This document shows, piece by piece, positions 1 to 7,156 of a stretch of DNA of 42,728 nt. A program made the translations under genes and the position numbers. Origin of the DNA: an uncultured Lachnospiraceae bacterium (lineage in GTDB: Bacteria; Bacillota; Clostridia; Lachnospirales; Lachnospiraceae); contig CANOKL010000037.1 in the NCBI GenBank assembly GCA_947566645.1, positions 1 to 42,728 on the forward strand, given 5' to 3'. Position 1 is the first letter of the stretch; each line of letters starts with the position of its first letter. The notes beneath the pieces are model-generated. The model ran no database searches. It saw only the letters and a program-made list of their open reading frames with translations, and had not been told where the DNA came from.

Positions 1-85
1 TTTTTTTTTTTTTTTTTTTTTATAATTTAATTATAACACATTTTGTGGGGGGGTCGGTTAAAAATTATTTCCCCCCCCCCCCCGA
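1..85. repeat. Homopolymer-rich intergenic edge
   Basis: This stretch holds a run of 21 T (1-21), an AT-rich segment, a run of 7 G (47-53) and a run of 13 C (71-83) directly after the dtd stop codon. The G and C runs can pair across a 17-base loop (54-70), so the transcript of the minus-strand dtd gene could form a G/C-only hairpin there. No gene is visible. The poly-T at the very end of the window could also be an assembly edge. Confidence 0.6.
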
Positions 86-532
86 CTATAGCCTTTCCGA
101 ATCCAGAATAATCGTAAACGGTCCGTCATTTACCAGGCTGACCTTCATATCTGCCCCGAAGCGCCCCCGTTCCACTACCTTCACCTGTTCCCTGCATTTT
201 CCGATGATATACTCATACAGTTCTGAAGCCATGTCCGGTGCTCCGGCCTCTGTGAAGCCCGGGCGGTTTCCTTTTTTGCAGTTAGCATATAAGGTAAACT
301 GTGAAATCAGCAGAAGCTCTCCGTTTACTGCGTCTAATGACAGGTTTGTTTTTCCCTGTTCATCCTCAAAAATCCGCATTCCCAAAAGCTTTTTTACCAT
401 CTTGTCTGCAATCTCTTTTGTATCGGATTCAGCTACTCCGATCAGTACCATAAAGCCCTTTCCGATCTTTCCCAGTACTTCCCCGTCTACCCTGACTTCA
501 CTTTCTGAAACTCTCTGTATTACGAATCTCAT
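86..532 (-). CDS. dtd: D-aminoacyl-tRNA deacylase
   Basis: This enzyme hydrolyses D-amino acids (and glycine mischarged on tRNA-Ala) from tRNA in the cytoplasm, a chiral proofreading step. The product is 148 aa, the usual length for the family. It begins MRFVIQRV and carries both family signatures: SQFTLYA near residue 78 and the Gly-Pro motif NDGPFT near residue 134, which holds the cross-subunit Gly-cisPro loop. The stop is TAG. The gene starts 4 bases after the end of the DMT transporter gene upstream on the same strand, so the two are probably co-transcribed. In many Firmicutes dtd follows relA/spoT; here it does not. Identification is secure from the two motifs and the length. Confidence 0.96.
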   Translation of the reverse strand: MRFVIQRVSESEVRVDGEVLGKIGKGFMVLIGVAESDTKEIADKMVKKLLGMRIFEDEQGKTNLSLDAVNGELLLISQFTLYANCKKGNRPGFTEAGAPDMASELYEYIIGKCREQVKVVERGRFGADMKVSLVNDGPFTIILDSERL

Positions 533-536
533 TTTT

Positions 537-1424
537 TTATCTCTCCTGTTCTTTTTTCTTATCCGGCAGCTGTGCCAGTATAATGGCTGTAAACATGAGT
601 ACGCATCCTATGGACTCTCTTACGGACAGTCTCTCTCCCAGGACAAGCCACCCTGCGAGTACGGAGAAGCAGGATTCCAGGCTCAGAATCAATGATGCGA
701 CTGCCGGATTCACGTTCTTCTGTCCTACAATCTGCAGTGTATATGCCACTCCGCAGGAGAGTACGCCTGCATACAAAAGCGGAAGGATTCCTTCTAACAT
801 AGCGCTAAGTCTCGGCGTCTCCATTGTCAGCATAAAGGGAAGGGAGGCCAGTCCGCATACAAAGAACTGGATACAGGACATCTTTACTCCGTCTGCCCTT
901 GGTGAAAAGTAATCAATTACCAGAATATGCAGTGAAAAAACAAGTGCACACAGGAAAATCAGAAGATCTCCCTTTCCCACAGAAAATTTCCCGGTCATAC
1001 ACAGGAAATAAAGTCCTGTCAGTGCAAGCAGCACCGCAAGCCATACCTTCCATCCAATTTTTTTCCGGAGAAAAATACCGAGAACTGGTACGATAACAAT
1101 ATAAAATGCTGTAATAAACCCTGCTTTTCCTGCCGTTGTGTACTGGATCCCTACCTGCTGCAGGCTGCTTGCCGCAAACAAAAGAAGCCCGCAGGCAATG
1201 CCTCCGGTAATGAGATCCTTTCTTGATCCTGGCCGTTTTCCGGATGCTCCGTTTATCTTATTCAATAATGCGATGCACGGGAGAAGTGCGATCCCGCCGA
1301 TCATGCTTCTTACTCCGTTGAAGGTAAAAGGACCGAGATAGTCCATCCCCATACTCTGGGCTACGAATGCCGTGCCCCAGATAAACGCCGTTAAAATAAG
1401 CATAAATGCGTTTTTTGTCTTCAT
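537..1424 (-). CDS. DMT-superfamily (EamA) transporter
   Basis: A 295-aa integral membrane protein with about ten hydrophobic segments arranged as two EamA repeats. The N-terminus ([15 protein letters not shown]) and the second repeat ([26 protein letters not shown]) are typical of RhaT/YdcZ-like drug/metabolite exporters. The substrate cannot be read from sequence; members export amino acids, nucleobases or other metabolites. The start ATG has a GAGGGA site 6 bases upstream. It precedes dtd with a 4-base gap. A TATAAT (minus strand, 1514-1519) lies about 90 bases upstream of the start and would give a leader of about 80 nt containing possible pairing between ATACC and GGTAT. Family call is firm, substrate unknown. 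Confidence 0.9.
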   Translation of the reverse strand: MKTKNAFMLILTAFIWGTAFVAQSMGMDYLGPFTFNGVRSMIGGIALLPCIALLNKINGASGKRPGSRKDLITGGIACGLLLFAASSLQQVGIQYTTAGKAGFITAFYIVIVPVLGIFLRKKIGWKVWLAVLLALTGLYFLCMTGKFSVGKGDLLIFLCALVFSLHILVIDYFSPRADGVKMSCIQFFVCGLASLPFMLTMETPRLSAMLEGILPLLYAGVLSCGVAYTLQIVGQKNVNPAVASLILSLESCFSVLAGWLVLGERLSVRESIGCVLMFTAIILAQLPDKKKEQER

Positions 1425-1513
1425 GTCAAATCCCTCTTTCTATAGTAAAAATCGCCCCTTATACCAGGTCTTGTCCTCACGGAGGTATCCCCAAACCGTA
1501 AACAGCAGTGAAT

Positions 1514-1519
1514 ATTATA
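1514..1519 (-). promoter_or_regulatory. Putative -10 box for DMT transporter/dtd
   Basis: The minus strand reads TATAAT here, within GTGGTATAATATTC. The hexamer 17 bases upstream (TACACC) is a weak -35. The resulting leader before the start codon at 1424 would be about 80 nt. A plus-strand TATAAT lies at 1541-1546, so divergent promoters for the membrane protein at 1586 probably overlap this one. Confidence 0.45.
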
Positions 1520-1585
1520 CCACATTTCCCGGCTCAGGTGTATAATAAATATAATCCAAGACACACTCTATACTGGAGGTTAAAT

Positions 1586-2218
1586 ATGAAGAGACATAAC
1601 AAAGTATTTTTCTGCTGCGGACTTGCCATGCTCCTTAGCGAGCTATGGAAGCAGTGGTGCCTTACTTACCGCCTGGGCGGCGGACAATACAACTGGTGGT
1701 ACTTTCCCTTCCAGCTATGCAGCATCCCCATGTATGTCTGCCTGCTGCTGCCATTTTTGTCCTTTGGCAGAGTCCACAGGGCTCTGCTTACTTTCTTAAT
1801 GGACTTTGGACTACTTGCGGGCTTTTTTACCTTCTTTGACACAAGCGGCCTGCACTACCCCCTGCTCCTTTTGACCGTCCACTCCTACGCATGGCATATC
1901 CTTTTAATCCTGCTCGGACTCTATGCAGGTTATATAAATGCGTCATATGTATCCCATACAGATTTTCTGAAAGCCGCGGGAGTCTATCTCTCCTGCTGCC
2001 TTTTCGCAACTGTACTGAATCTTGTGTGCTACCCTCTGGGGCGAATCAACATGTTCTACATCAGCCCACATTTTCAGATGTCGCAGAAAGTATTCCGGAA
2101 GATTGCCCTGTACCTTGGAAACAGCGCCGGGATCGCCATCTATATCTGCGCCACTGTCACAGGCGCCTGGCTTGTGCATCTTCTCTGGATGCGCACCAGG
2201 AAAAAGCCCAGGACGTAA
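1586..2218 (+). CDS. YwaF-type (TIGR02206-like) integral membrane protein
   Basis: A 210-aa membrane protein with about six or seven hydrophobic spans and tryptophan/proline-rich loops (LWKQWCLTYRLGG, YNWWYFPFQLCSIPMYVCLL). This pattern matches the uncharacterised YwaF/TIGR02206 family (TMEM164-like in eukaryotes). No enzymatic function can be claimed. An upstream in-frame ATG at 1508 is open, but the ATG at 1586 has GGAGG six bases upstream and is preferred. The gene ends in Lys-Pro-Arg-Thr-stop. Its last codons form an inverted repeat with the last codons of the convergent MATE gene, flanking a 46-bp palindrome. Confidence 0.8.
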   Translation: MKRHNKVFFCCGLAMLLSELWKQWCLTYRLGGGQYNWWYFPFQLCSIPMYVCLLLPFLSFGRVHRALLTFLMDFGLLAGFFTFFDTSGLHYPLLLLTVHSYAWHILLILLGLYAGYINASYVSHTDFLKAAGVYLSCCLFATVLNLVCYPLGRINMFYISPHFQMSQKVFRKIALYLGNSAGIAIYICATVTGAWLVHLLWMRTRKKPRT

Positions 2219-2225
2219 ATTTGGC

Positions 2226-2271
2226 AAAATTTGGGACGGGGTAAAATGAATTTTACCCCGTCCCAAATTTT
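2226..2271. repeat. GGGACGGGG palindrome, copy 1 (TAAAAT variant)
   Basis: A perfect inverted repeat with 22-base arms and a 2-base centre (GA). The inner half reads TTTGGGACGGGGTAAAAT. It sits between two convergent genes and could act as a bidirectional terminator hairpin, since it is followed by T-rich sequence on both strands. The outer flank at 2222-2227 is TGGCAA, as in several other copies. Confidence 0.9.
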
Positions 2272-2275
2272 AATT

Positions 2276-3583
2276 TTACGTCCCGGGCTTCAACAGCCTT
2301 ATGGAAATGACAAGGCAGAGAGCTTCTGACAATGCTGCCGCCCACCAGATACCTTTTCCGCCAAACAGAGCTGTCAGAACTGCCATGCTGACCACAAGCA
2401 TCACAAGCCCGCGTCCCAGGGAGATCACCACCGCAGTCCCCGATTTCTCGATTGCCGTAAAAAACCCGGCTGCCACCACATTATACCCTGCCAGAAGAAA
2501 GGACAGGATAAAGATACGGAATACCCCTGCCGAGTAAGCTGACAATTCTTCAAGCTCTGGTGATATGAAAATCCCCACGATCTTATCTGCCAGGAGATAA
2601 CAGACTCCCACCGCAAAAACCGAAGCTGCGGCCACGGTGCATAGTTCATATTTCAGGAGACGGCGGCATTTTTCCCTTTCTCCCTTTCCGTAATAGTAGC
2701 TGATGAGGGGCTGGCATCCCTGGGCCACGCCTACCATGGACATGACAACAATCGCATTAACATAGGCGATAATGGAATAACTTACGATGGCATCCTCATT
2801 CAAAAAACGGATGATCGCCTGGTTAAATACAAAGGTGATGATTCCGGCTGAAAGCTCCGTGATTCCTGACGGAAAGCCGTTCTTAAGCTCCCTGGCAATA
2901 AACCCTGGCCGGAAGGGATGTCTGCAGAACTTGATCGTTCCCTTTTTTCCCAGAAAATGTTTTAAATAGAAGACAATCACCACAGTCTGGGATATGCCTG
3001 TTGCAAACGCTGCCCCAGATACACCCTTATGCCAGACCATGACAAACAGATAATCCAGGATGCAGTTCAGCACCACGCCAAGGCTTACAATAATAGTCGC
3101 CAGCGCCGGATAGCCGTCCGTACTGATCAGTATTTCAAAGGAATAGGACAGGATAAAGCAGACTGCAAATGGGGCGATCGTGGAAATATATTCCTCCACA
3201 TAGGGCATGGTCACCTCCGTTGCTCCCAGGAATCTGGCAAATCCCTTCAGGCCTCCAAGCACGGCTGCTGTAATCAATAGGGATACGATTGTCAGCACCG
3301 TCATATTCTGTGAAAATACTTCCCTTGCCTCCCTGATCTTATTCTGCCCGAACATAAGGGCTACGATCGTTGACGTCCCCACCGCAAAGGTGAGCGACAA
3401 TGCAAACATGCCGGTCACAAAGGGGGATGAGATGTTGACTGCTGCCAGTGCTGTCTCCGACACCCCTCTTGCCACAAACATGCCGTCCACCATGGTGTAT
3501 AATGCAAATACCCACTGGGACGCCACTGCAGGCAGGATAAATTTAAAAAAATCACATTTTAAGGATTTTCCCTCCAATTTCAT
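2276..3583 (-). CDS. MATE-family efflux transporter
   Basis: A 435-aa multidrug and toxin extrusion-type antiporter with about twelve hydrophobic segments in two homologous halves. FFKFILPAVASQWVFALYTM is followed by DGMFVARGVSETALAAVNISSPF near the N-terminus, typical of MATE proteins (MepA/DinF-like, cation-driven drug or metabolite export). The in-frame ATG at 3610 is an alternative start. I prefer 3583 because GGAGAAGGA lies just upstream and because the promoter at 3629-3659 would place the transcript start near 3622, leaving almost no leader for 3610. It is divergent from a MerR-type regulator, and the operator in its promoter makes that regulator the likely controller. The substrate is unknown. 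Confidence 0.92.
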   Translation of the reverse strand: MKLEGKSLKCDFFKFILPAVASQWVFALYTMVDGMFVARGVSETALAAVNISSPFVTGMFALSLTFAVGTSTIVALMFGQNKIREAREVFSQNMTVLTIVSLLITAAVLGGLKGFARFLGATEVTMPYVEEYISTIAPFAVCFILSYSFEILISTDGYPALATIIVSLGVVLNCILDYLFVMVWHKGVSGAAFATGISQTVVIVFYLKHFLGKKGTIKFCRHPFRPGFIARELKNGFPSGITELSAGIITFVFNQAIIRFLNEDAIVSYSIIAYVNAIVVMSMVGVAQGCQPLISYYYGKGEREKCRRLLKYELCTVAAASVFAVGVCYLLADKIVGIFISPELEELSAYSAGVFRIFILSFLLAGYNVVAAGFFTAIEKSGTAVVISLGRGLVMLVVSMAVLTALFGGKGIWWAAALSEALCLVISIRLLKPGT

Positions 3584-3628
3584 AACTCTTCCTTCTCCAA
3601 AATCTTTCATGAAAATTATTCCTATTTC

Positions 3629-3659
3629 ATCTTAAACCCTGGTATAATACTAAGGTCAA
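3629..3659 (-). promoter_or_regulatory. MerR-type promoter/operator of the MATE gene
   Basis: On the minus strand a -35 TTGACC (3654-3659) and a -10 TAAGAT (3629-3634) are separated by 19 bases, the over-long spacer characteristic of MerR-activated promoters. The spacer holds a dyad at 3636-3656 with half-sites ACCCTGGTAT and ATACTAAGGT around a central A (8 of 10 positions paired). The product of the divergent gene at 3752 is the obvious candidate to bind it. Confidence 0.75.
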
Positions 3660-3699
3660 GGATTTTTCCGCCTATATGGCTGCGAATAGATGACTGTTT

Positions 3700-3726
3700 G
3701 TTACTGTGAACGGAGTGAACAGTAAC
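3700..3726. repeat. Minimal GTTACTGT element with 8-bp target duplication
   Basis: A 27-bp inverted repeat, GTTACTGT...ACAGTAAC, with core GAACGGAGTGA. It is flanked on both sides by the direct repeat GACTGTTT (3692-3699 and 3727-3734), which looks like a target-site duplication from insertion between the MATE promoter and the merR-like gene. Its 3' copy of the duplication lies 17 bases before the merR-like start codon and just upstream of the ribosome site. Confidence 0.8.
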
Positions 3727-3751
3727 GACTGTTTAAAAGAGGAGGTCCACT

Positions 3752-4570
3752 ATGAAAAATTATTACAAAATCAGTGAAATCTCAAAGCTTTATGGTATCG
3801 GCCCGGATTCTTTAAGATATTATGAGAAGCTGGGCATCCTGAAGCCCAGGAGGGATACCAACGGCTACCGGCTCTACAGTCTGAAGGAGCTATATAAGCT
3901 GAACATGATCCGCGACCTGCGGTCCCTGGATTTTTCTATGGAGCAGATTAAGGAATATCTGGACAAACAGAGCATTGACAACACACTGGCGCTGCTTTAC
4001 GAAGAGCAGTCCCTTCTCCGCAGCGGGATCAAGGAGCTGAAAAAGAGGGAGAAGATTATCGAAAACCGGATTGCCGGCCTGTCCGGCCTGTCTGCTCTTT
4101 CTACAGGCATCTTCACCATCAAAGACTGCCCTGCCCGCCCATGCGTGCAGCTCAGCGAATATATTACAAGAGATGAGGAGATGGATTTTCTGATCAAAAA
4201 GCTCCATAAAAAACATGAGAACAAGGTACGGGACTTCGGCACACAGACCATCGGCGCTTTTTTTGCCATGGAGGAACTGACAAAAGGGATTGCAAATGTA
4301 TATACCTCTGTCTTTTTTGTCCTGGAGCAGGAGGCTTCTGACTATGATTTTCTTCTGCCTGCAGGGAAATATCTTTCTTACTATTATAGAGGAAATTATG
4401 AGCAGAATGCCGCCCGCCTGCAGGAACTGCTTGCTTACGCCAAAGAAAAAGACCTCCCGCTAGACGGGAAGCCTTTTGAAATTTATGCAATTGATAACCG
4501 GGACACCATGCGCCCCGAAGAATTTCTGACAGAAATACAGGTGCGCACTGGTACCAGTGTTCTAGTCTAA
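3752..4570 (+). CDS. MerR-family transcriptional regulator with effector-binding domain
   Basis: A 272-aa regulator. Residues 1-70 form a MerR winged helix-turn-helix (YYKISEISKLYGI, SLRYYEKLGIL, YRLYSLKELYKLNMI). Residues 75-125 are a dimerisation coiled coil. The C-terminal half resembles the GyrI-like/BmrR effector-binding fold (CVQLSEYITRDEEMD; YYRGNYEQN). Such proteins sense hydrophobic drugs or metabolites and activate an exporter. It has a strong ribosome site (GAGGAGG) upstream. It is divergent from the MATE gene, whose promoter carries a MerR-type 19-bp spacer and dyad, so control of that exporter is a sound inference. The effector is unknown. Confidence 0.92.
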   Translation: MKNYYKISEISKLYGIGPDSLRYYEKLGILKPRRDTNGYRLYSLKELYKLNMIRDLRSLDFSMEQIKEYLDKQSIDNTLALLYEEQSLLRSGIKELKKREKIIENRIAGLSGLSALSTGIFTIKDCPARPCVQLSEYITRDEEMDFLIKKLHKKHENKVRDFGTQTIGAFFAMEELTKGIANVYTSVFFVLEQEASDYDFLLPAGKYLSYYYRGNYEQNAARLQELLAYAKEKDLPLDGKPFEIYAIDNRDTMRPEEFLTEIQVRTGTSVLV

Positions 4571-6846
4571 TTTACCGTTACCTTTTTGGATTTCGACCAG
4601 CCAGAATATATTTTTTGTGATTTCCCTTTTATTTTAACTGTCTTATATGTACGGATCCTTACATAATATTTTTTCTTCGCTTTCAGCTTCGTAATTTTTC
4701 TTCGGGGAGTCTTACTCTTATTGACCAGCACCGTACGTTTTTTTCCGCATTTGAATTTCTTATTCGTGGAATATTGAATCTGGTATCCTGTGGTCTGCTT
4801 CGTCTGCTTTTTCCACTTCACGGTAAAGCTCTTCTTCCCGGCTTTTACTCTGCAAATTGACGTACCCCTTGGCTTAATCTCAAAGGACTTCTTCATGCTT
4901 CCCGTATAGCTCCCTTTGAAGGTGATCTTTACAGTATACCGCCCAACTTTCTTACACCCTGCCGGATAAGTGACCGTATAATTCCCCGCGCCGATTGCCT
5001 TTCCATTGCTGTCTTTTACAGTTACTGACGGTCTTCTTACCTTTCCGTTATAGGTGTAGGATGTTGACGACAGCGTTGCTGTCTTAGGCGGAGCCGGTTT
5101 GGACACAGACGGGTCTGACGGGTCTTCTTTGTCAGCTGATGGCTTTTCCCGTACAATTACCTCAACCTCTTTTGTAAATCCTCCGTCTGCTGTCTTTGCC
5201 GTGATAAGTGTTGTTCCTGCCCCTACACAGGTTATGAGCCCTTCCTCATTCACCGTGGCAATTTTTTCATCCCATGATATCCAGCTTATTGCCGGGTTCG
5301 CTGCATTAGACGGAATTACCTGGCATTTTGCAAGAGAGGTATCCCCTACGGTAAGATTCAGCCTCTCTTCGGATAAAAGTTCAATTCCGGTTACTGCATT
5401 CTCGTCCTCAGTTCCAGAGCTGCTGGTTCCATCGGAACATACCGTTCCTGCATAGGTCCATTCATTGGATGACAGATTAAGATTCAATGCAGCACGCACA
5501 CCAACATACTTGCAGTTGACATCGCTCCAATAATAGACGTAGCCGTTGTAATTCACAAACATAGCGCACTTTGAACTATTGCCTGGTGAGCGCAGCCACC
5601 AGCTGCAGTTGTCTTTATATGTATCATCTGTATTATACCGTACTCCCATCGCCTTCGCATAAGTACTGCTCTTACTTCTGCGTGCTTCATCATATCTGCT
5701 CCAATCTGGAACAAAGCCATATGGCTCAGCGCCTCTCCCATACACTTCTGACTCTGACAAAAGGAATATTTTATCTACAGTATCATTTCCCCCTTCAGTT
5801 CCATAAGATTTATTGTCTGCATTTATCACAGGTGTATCTGCAATTGCCGACTGCTCATCAGATGTAAAGGCGCTGCTAATAAAATTCCTGCCGCTGTAAT
5901 CTGTTCCCTGCTGGTTATCGGAAGAACCATATCCATTTAACCAGCTCCTTATGGTGCTGGTCTCCCATGTCACATTTTCACGCACTGCATTGTACTTTTG
6001 GGCATCCAACGCCACATCCGACAGAAGAAGCGCCTGGTTTCCATCTGTTTTCAATACCCGCCATTTCACCGGCTCGTATTTAAAATAATGGTATGTATCC
6101 GCATCTGACCAGTTATAGTAGTACTTGTCAGACGAGGCTGCTGCATACGTCGCATCCCCTTTCTTCATTCTCCGGTAACGGTTCCCGCCAATCGTAATGT
6201 CATTATTGTCGTCCCATCCATCCACGTTTTTAAGTGCCCTGTATATGGGACTCTCGCTTGCCACCTCGCTTTGCGGGTAGCTCCCGAACCACACACAGTC
6301 CCATGTCACCTTCTGCTCTGCTTTCATACCGGGATCTGCTTCGATCCTCGGTGCATGGAGTTCTGACACTGATGGATTTTCTCGTACAATTACCTCAACC
6401 TCTTTTGTAAATCCTCCGTCTACTGTCGTTGCCGTAATAACAGTTGAGCCTGCCCCTGCACAGGTTATGAGCCCTTCCTCATTCACTGTGGCAATTCCTT
6501 CATCCCCTGATGTCCAGGTTATCGCCGGATTCGCTGCATTAGACGGGATTACCCTGCATTCCACAAGAGAGGTGTCCCCTACGGTAAGAGTCAGCTTCTC
6601 TTCGGATAAAAGTTCAATTCCGGTTACTGCCGTCTCGTCCTCATTTCCATTTCCAGAGTTGCTGGTTCCATCGGAACATACCGTTCCTGCATCCATGCCG
6701 GGATCTTCTTCTATCCCTGGCGCCCTTAGATCAGAGGCTGAATTCTCGGCTGCCCCGGCATTAACCGTAAAACCGGTACACACCCCCACGCACATTGCCG
6801 CTATAAGCAGCAGTGCCGTCATCTTGCAAATCATTTTTTTCCCCAT
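4567..6846 (-). CDS. Secreted Big_2 / DUF6273 / Ig / fibronectin-III repeat protein
   Basis: A 759-aa exported protein. Residues 1-32 are a signal peptide (MGKKMICKMTALLLIAAMC...). A first bacterial Ig-like Big_2 domain follows (about 72-152: TGIELLSEEKLTLTVGDTS, ITWTSGDEGIATVNEEGLIT). Next is a DUF6273 domain (about 175-465, with WRVLKTDG, IRSWLNG and WWLRSPG). A second Big_2 domain (about 480-560), an MBG-like Ig segment (SYTYNGKVRRPSVTVKD) and a C-terminal fibronectin type III-like domain rich in lysine (TTGYQIQYSTNKKFK) complete it. No sortase motif is seen; the lysine-rich end may bind wall polymers. The start at 6846 has AAGGAGAGG upstream; an in-frame upstream extension to 6912 lacks this. 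The two Big_2 segments are nearly identical at DNA level. The 3' end overlaps the merR-like gene by 4 bases tail to tail. Function likely surface binding, not proven. Confidence 0.88.
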   Translation of the reverse strand: MGKKMICKMTALLLIAAMCVGVCTGFTVNAGAAENSASDLRAPGIEEDPGMDAGTVCSDGTSNSGNGNEDETAVTGIELLSEEKLTLTVGDTSLVECRVIPSNAANPAITWTSGDEGIATVNEEGLITCAGAGSTVITATTVDGGFTKEVEVIVRENPSVSELHAPRIEADPGMKAEQKVTWDCVWFGSYPQSEVASESPIYRALKNVDGWDDNNDITIGGNRYRRMKKGDATYAAASSDKYYYNWSDADTYHYFKYEPVKWRVLKTDGNQALLLSDVALDAQKYNAVRENVTWETSTIRSWLNGYGSSDNQQGTDYSGRNFISSAFTSDEQSAIADTPVINADNKSYGTEGGNDTVDKIFLLSESEVYGRGAEPYGFVPDWSRYDEARRSKSSTYAKAMGVRYNTDDTYKDNCSWWLRSPGNSSKCAMFVNYNGYVYYWSDVNCKYVGVRAALNLNLSSNEWTYAGTVCSDGTSSSGTEDENAVTGIELLSEERLNLTVGDTSLAKCQVIPSNAANPAISWISWDEKIATVNEEGLITCVGAGTTLITAKTADGGFTKEVEVIVREKPSADKEDPSDPSVSKPAPPKTATLSSTSYTYNGKVRRPSVTVKDSNGKAIGAGNYTVTYPAGCKKVGRYTVKITFKGSYTGSMKKSFEIKPRGTSICRVKAGKKSFTVKWKKQTKQTTGYQIQYSTNKKFKCGKKRTVLVNKSKTPRRKITKLKAKKKYYVRIRTYKTVKIKGKSQKIYSGWSKSKKVTVN
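5136..5460. repeat. Big_2 direct repeat, copy A (pairs with 6382-6700)
   Basis: This stretch and 6382-6700 share long near-identical blocks in the same orientation, for example GTACAATTACCTCAACCTCT at both left sides and TGCTGGTTCCATCGGAACAT at both right sides. They encode the two Big_2 domains together with a shared Gly-Thr-Val-Cys-Ser-Asp-Gly-Thr linker and flank the DUF6273 domain. Confidence 0.8.
6382..6700. repeat. Big_2 direct repeat, copy B
   Basis: Partner of 5136-5460. Recombination between the two would remove the DUF6273 domain in frame, because both copies are read in the same phase. Confidence 0.8.
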
Positions 6847-7063
6847 TTCTTTACCTCTCCTTCTTTGTTTGTCTGCTAATCTTTTCTGTCCCATTTTCTC
6901 AGCCCTTCCCAAAATAGAAGCTTTCTCTAAGACAAGATTATTTTTCTCTTTATCTTTCAGTCTACATGCCCTGCATTATTATCTTTTCCCCTATATGTTA
7001 CCACATAAGTGTCCATTTTTCCACAAAAATATGGCGACCTAGTTATTACCGCAAACGACAGCC

Positions 7064-7108
7064 GTTTCTATTCACGGCCGGGAGGCCGCTCACACTGTGA
7101 ACAGTTAT
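7064..7108. repeat. Degenerate GTTACTATTCAC-type element
   Basis: The left end reads GTTTCTATTCAC and the right end GTGAACAGTTAT, a diverged pair of the termini seen at 3700, 36769 and 40636. The interior has the hairpin GGCC-GGGA-GGCC. Its right end overlaps the -35 of the next promoter. The rest of the 310-bp gap between the two divergent genes (6847-7156) shows no further gene. Confidence 0.5.
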
Positions 7109-7126
7109 AAAACTCACACATATAAT
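7098..7126 (+). promoter_or_regulatory. Promoter of the DUF4397 gene
   Basis: A -35 TGAACA (7098-7103) and a -10 TATAAT (7121-7126) with a 17-bp spacer, about 30 bases before the ribosome site of the gene at 7157. Confidence 0.55.
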
Positions 7127-7156
7127 AATAGAAGTATATTGAAGGGAGAGACTGTA

